64,000 nucleotides of DNA, from NCBI GenBank assembly GCA_964589175.1, contig CAZPRY010000009.1:1-64000 (forward strand). The letters run 5' to 3'. This document shows, one piece after another, positions 62,642-64,000 of this stretch. The notes under the pieces were generated by a model that was not told where the DNA came from, searched no databases, and saw only the letters and a list, made by a program, of their open reading frames with translations. The translations under genes were made by a program, and so were the position numbers. Each line of letters starts with the position of its first letter. Position 1 is the first letter of the stretch. Origin of the DNA: CAZPRY01 sp964589175. Its GTDB lineage: Bacteria; Fidelibacterota; UBA2242.

Positions 62642-64000
62642 TTACAGTAATACTTTAGCATCTGCGACAAAACAGCCGTTGCCCTCTTCGAGGACAATCA
62701 TCGGATTGATATCCAATTCCCTGATTTGAGGACAATCCAGGGCCAACTGGGACATACGCTGGATGCATTCAACTATTTTTCCCGTATCCTTACGGATGCG
62801 CCCCCGTGCACCGGTCAGAAGGCCGGCGCCCCTGATCGATGTGATCATCGATTCCGCGTCGGATTTCTGCAAAGGGGCTACCCGGAAGGTCACATCCTTG
62901 AAAATTTCCACAAAAATACCTCCCAGGCCGAACATAACAACCGAACCAAAGGAGGGATCCTTCTTCACACCGATGATAACCTCCTCCCCTTTGGGAACCA
63001 TTTTTGTGACGAGCACGCCGGTGATCCGGGCTTCCGGTTGTAACTTTTTAACATTATCCATAATGCTCCGGAAGGCGTTGCCGGCTTCCTCGTCATCGCG
63101 GATATTCAACACGACACCTTTCACATCGAACTTGTGAATGATATCTTCGGACATGATTTTCAGCACGACCGGATAGCCGATTATTTTCGCATAATTCACG
63201 GCTTCTTCCGGGCTGTTCGCCAGGTAATTCGGGAGAACCGGCAATCCGTAAGTCTGCAGTATTTTCGTTGATTCCTCTTCGGTCAGAAAAGTCTTCCCGG
63301 CTTCCTTGGCCGAATCGAGAAGTCGATGCGCCGCCTGACTATCGATGTCCGTAAAAGTTTCCGGTCCGGCATAGTGCTTCCGTTTAATCTGGCTGAACTT
63401 GTAGACGCTGGCAAATGATTTACACATCGATTCCGGCAGCGAGTAATGCGGGATCTTATTACGCTGCAGGACGTCGATGCCCTGCGCAACGTCGGCTTCT
63501 CCCATGAAGGAGGCATAGACCGGTTTCGAGTAGGCGCTGGACACCTTGGCCACTTCGCGCGCGATCAGATCAATCTCGGTCATGGATTGCGGTGTCAGGA
63601 TCACGAAGACAACGTCCACACCGGGATCTTTAAAGGCCGCCGACATCGCCACATTATAGCGGTCCGTACGGGCATCGCCGATCACATCAACCGGATTTTT
63701 AGTATTGGCCGTTCGAGGCAGGCTCTTCTTCAAAATGCTGGTAGTGGCTTCGGAGAATTTGGCCAGTTCGAGCCCCTCTTTGATCGCAGCATCAGTCGTC
63801 AGAACACCGGGCCCGCCGGCGTTCGTGATGATCGCAATCCGGTTGGATTTCGGTTCCGGCTGGTAGGCGAAGGCAATCGCCTTATGGAACATCTCCTCAA
63901 TATTTTCGCAGCGGATAATGCCGGCCTGTGCGCAGGCTGCGTCGCAAATCTCATCGCTGCCGGCCAGGGACCCGGTATGCGATGCGGCCGCTGAGGCACC
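62642..64000 (-). CDS. ADP-forming acyl-CoA synthetase (acetyl-CoA synthetase type), 5' end cut by window edge
   Basis: Open to the right-hand edge of the window (452 residues visible), so the N-terminus is missing. The first visible residues include AASHTGSLAGSD, the phosphohistidine segment of the alpha part. Then ITNAGGPGVLTTDA, a CoA-ligase domain, and from about 250 an ATP-grasp domain (VNYAKIIGYPVVLKI, GVVLNIRDDEEA, GEEVIIGVKKDPSFGSVVMFGLGG, and ELDINPMIVLEE at the end). The fused alpha-beta order is usual for these NDP-forming enzymes, which make acetate or other acids and ATP from acyl-CoA, ADP and phosphate. Substrate cannot be set from sequence. Confidence 0.92.
   Translation of the reverse strand, partial: GASAAASHTGSLAGSDEICDAACAQAGIIRCENIEEMFHKAIAFAYQPEPKSNRIAIITNAGGPGVLTTDAAIKEGLELAKFSEATTSILKKSLPRTANTKNPVDVIGDARTDRYNVAMSAAFKDPGVDVVFVILTPQSMTEIDLIAREVAKVSSAYSKPVYASFMGEADVAQGIDVLQRNKIPHYSLPESMCKSFASVYKFSQIKRKHYAGPETFTDIDSQAAHRLLDSAKEAGKTFLTEEESTKILQTYGLPVLPNYLANSPEEAVNYAKIIGYPVVLKIMSEDIIHKFDVKGVVLNIRDDEEAGNAFRSIMDNVKKLQPEARITGVLVTKMVPKGEEVIIGVKKDPSFGSVVMFGLGGIFVEIFKDVTFRVAPLQKSDAESMITSIRGAGLLTGARGRIRKDTGKIVECIQRMSQLALDCPQIRELDINPMIVLEEGNGCFVADAKVLL

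Overview
The window reads as one contig from a bacterium of the FCB superphylum (an uncultured Calditrichota/KSB1- or Zixibacteria-like lineage is my best guess). The grounds are a short RpoD-type sigma factor, a carboxypeptidase-regulatory/TonB receptor, a secreted protein ending in a type IX-like sorting domain, a DUF4954 protein, separate glutaminyl- and glutamyl-tRNA synthetases, and R5P-dependent PLP synthase. The phylum call is inference. Most genes have balanced base composition; two islands stand out as AT-rich and repeat-laden.

Layout. 0-8.3 kb: a signalling cluster on the minus strand (NtrC-type regulator, REC-GAF regulator, FapA/DUF342-like protein, small CxCG protein, HDOD protein) divergent from a multi-PAS hybrid histidine kinase. 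8.5-13.25 kb: an archaeal-type thymidylate synthase homologue, an exported two-repeat protein, glnS and a DUF3267 membrane protein. 13.25-22.6 kb: a variable island. It holds dispersed repeats, a tightly coupled AT-rich operon (ParB-like protein, SNF2-type helicase, DUF3883 nuclease-like protein, beta-class DNA methyltransferase), a DinJ/YafQ-type toxin-antitoxin pair, hairpin repeats, a strict 21-bp tandem array beside a gene of unknown function, and a MITE-like insertion. 22.6-25.6 kb: gltX and an IS110-family element. 25.6-39.1 kb: housekeeping genes, namely xth, the dcd-ispH-pdxS-pdxT-dxs run, a DHH phosphoesterase, a PPIase lipoprotein, an ABC-F ATPase, and pgl-zwf-glk. 39.4-45 kb: rpsU-rpoD, an acyl-CoA synthetase, an EF-G-2-type GTPase, a HIT protein and tRNA-Asn. 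45.5-54.3 kb: a secreted cellulase-fold protein, a TonB receptor, a sorted surface protein, an MFS transporter and an exported isoaspartyl methyltransferase. 54.3-56.7 kb: a second repeat island with a beta-barrel gene, a likely distant relative of the unknown gene at 21.3 kb, and a second phased (20/21-bp) array. 56.7-64 kb: plsC, htpG, a DUF4954 beta-helix protein, nagB and a truncated ADP-forming acyl-CoA synthetase.

How the genes fit together. The left cluster looks like one two-component/cyclic-nucleotide-style signalling module. The 14.3-19.5 kb operon has the parts of a self/non-self DNA discrimination system (modification enzyme, nuclease-like domain, ATP motor, ParB-fold partner) and is the best candidate for an undescribed defence system. 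The two loci pairing an unknown alpha-helical protein with a DNA array phased at about two helical turns are the second candidate. The 45.5-52 kb genes look like a small glycan capture and degradation locus lacking SusD.
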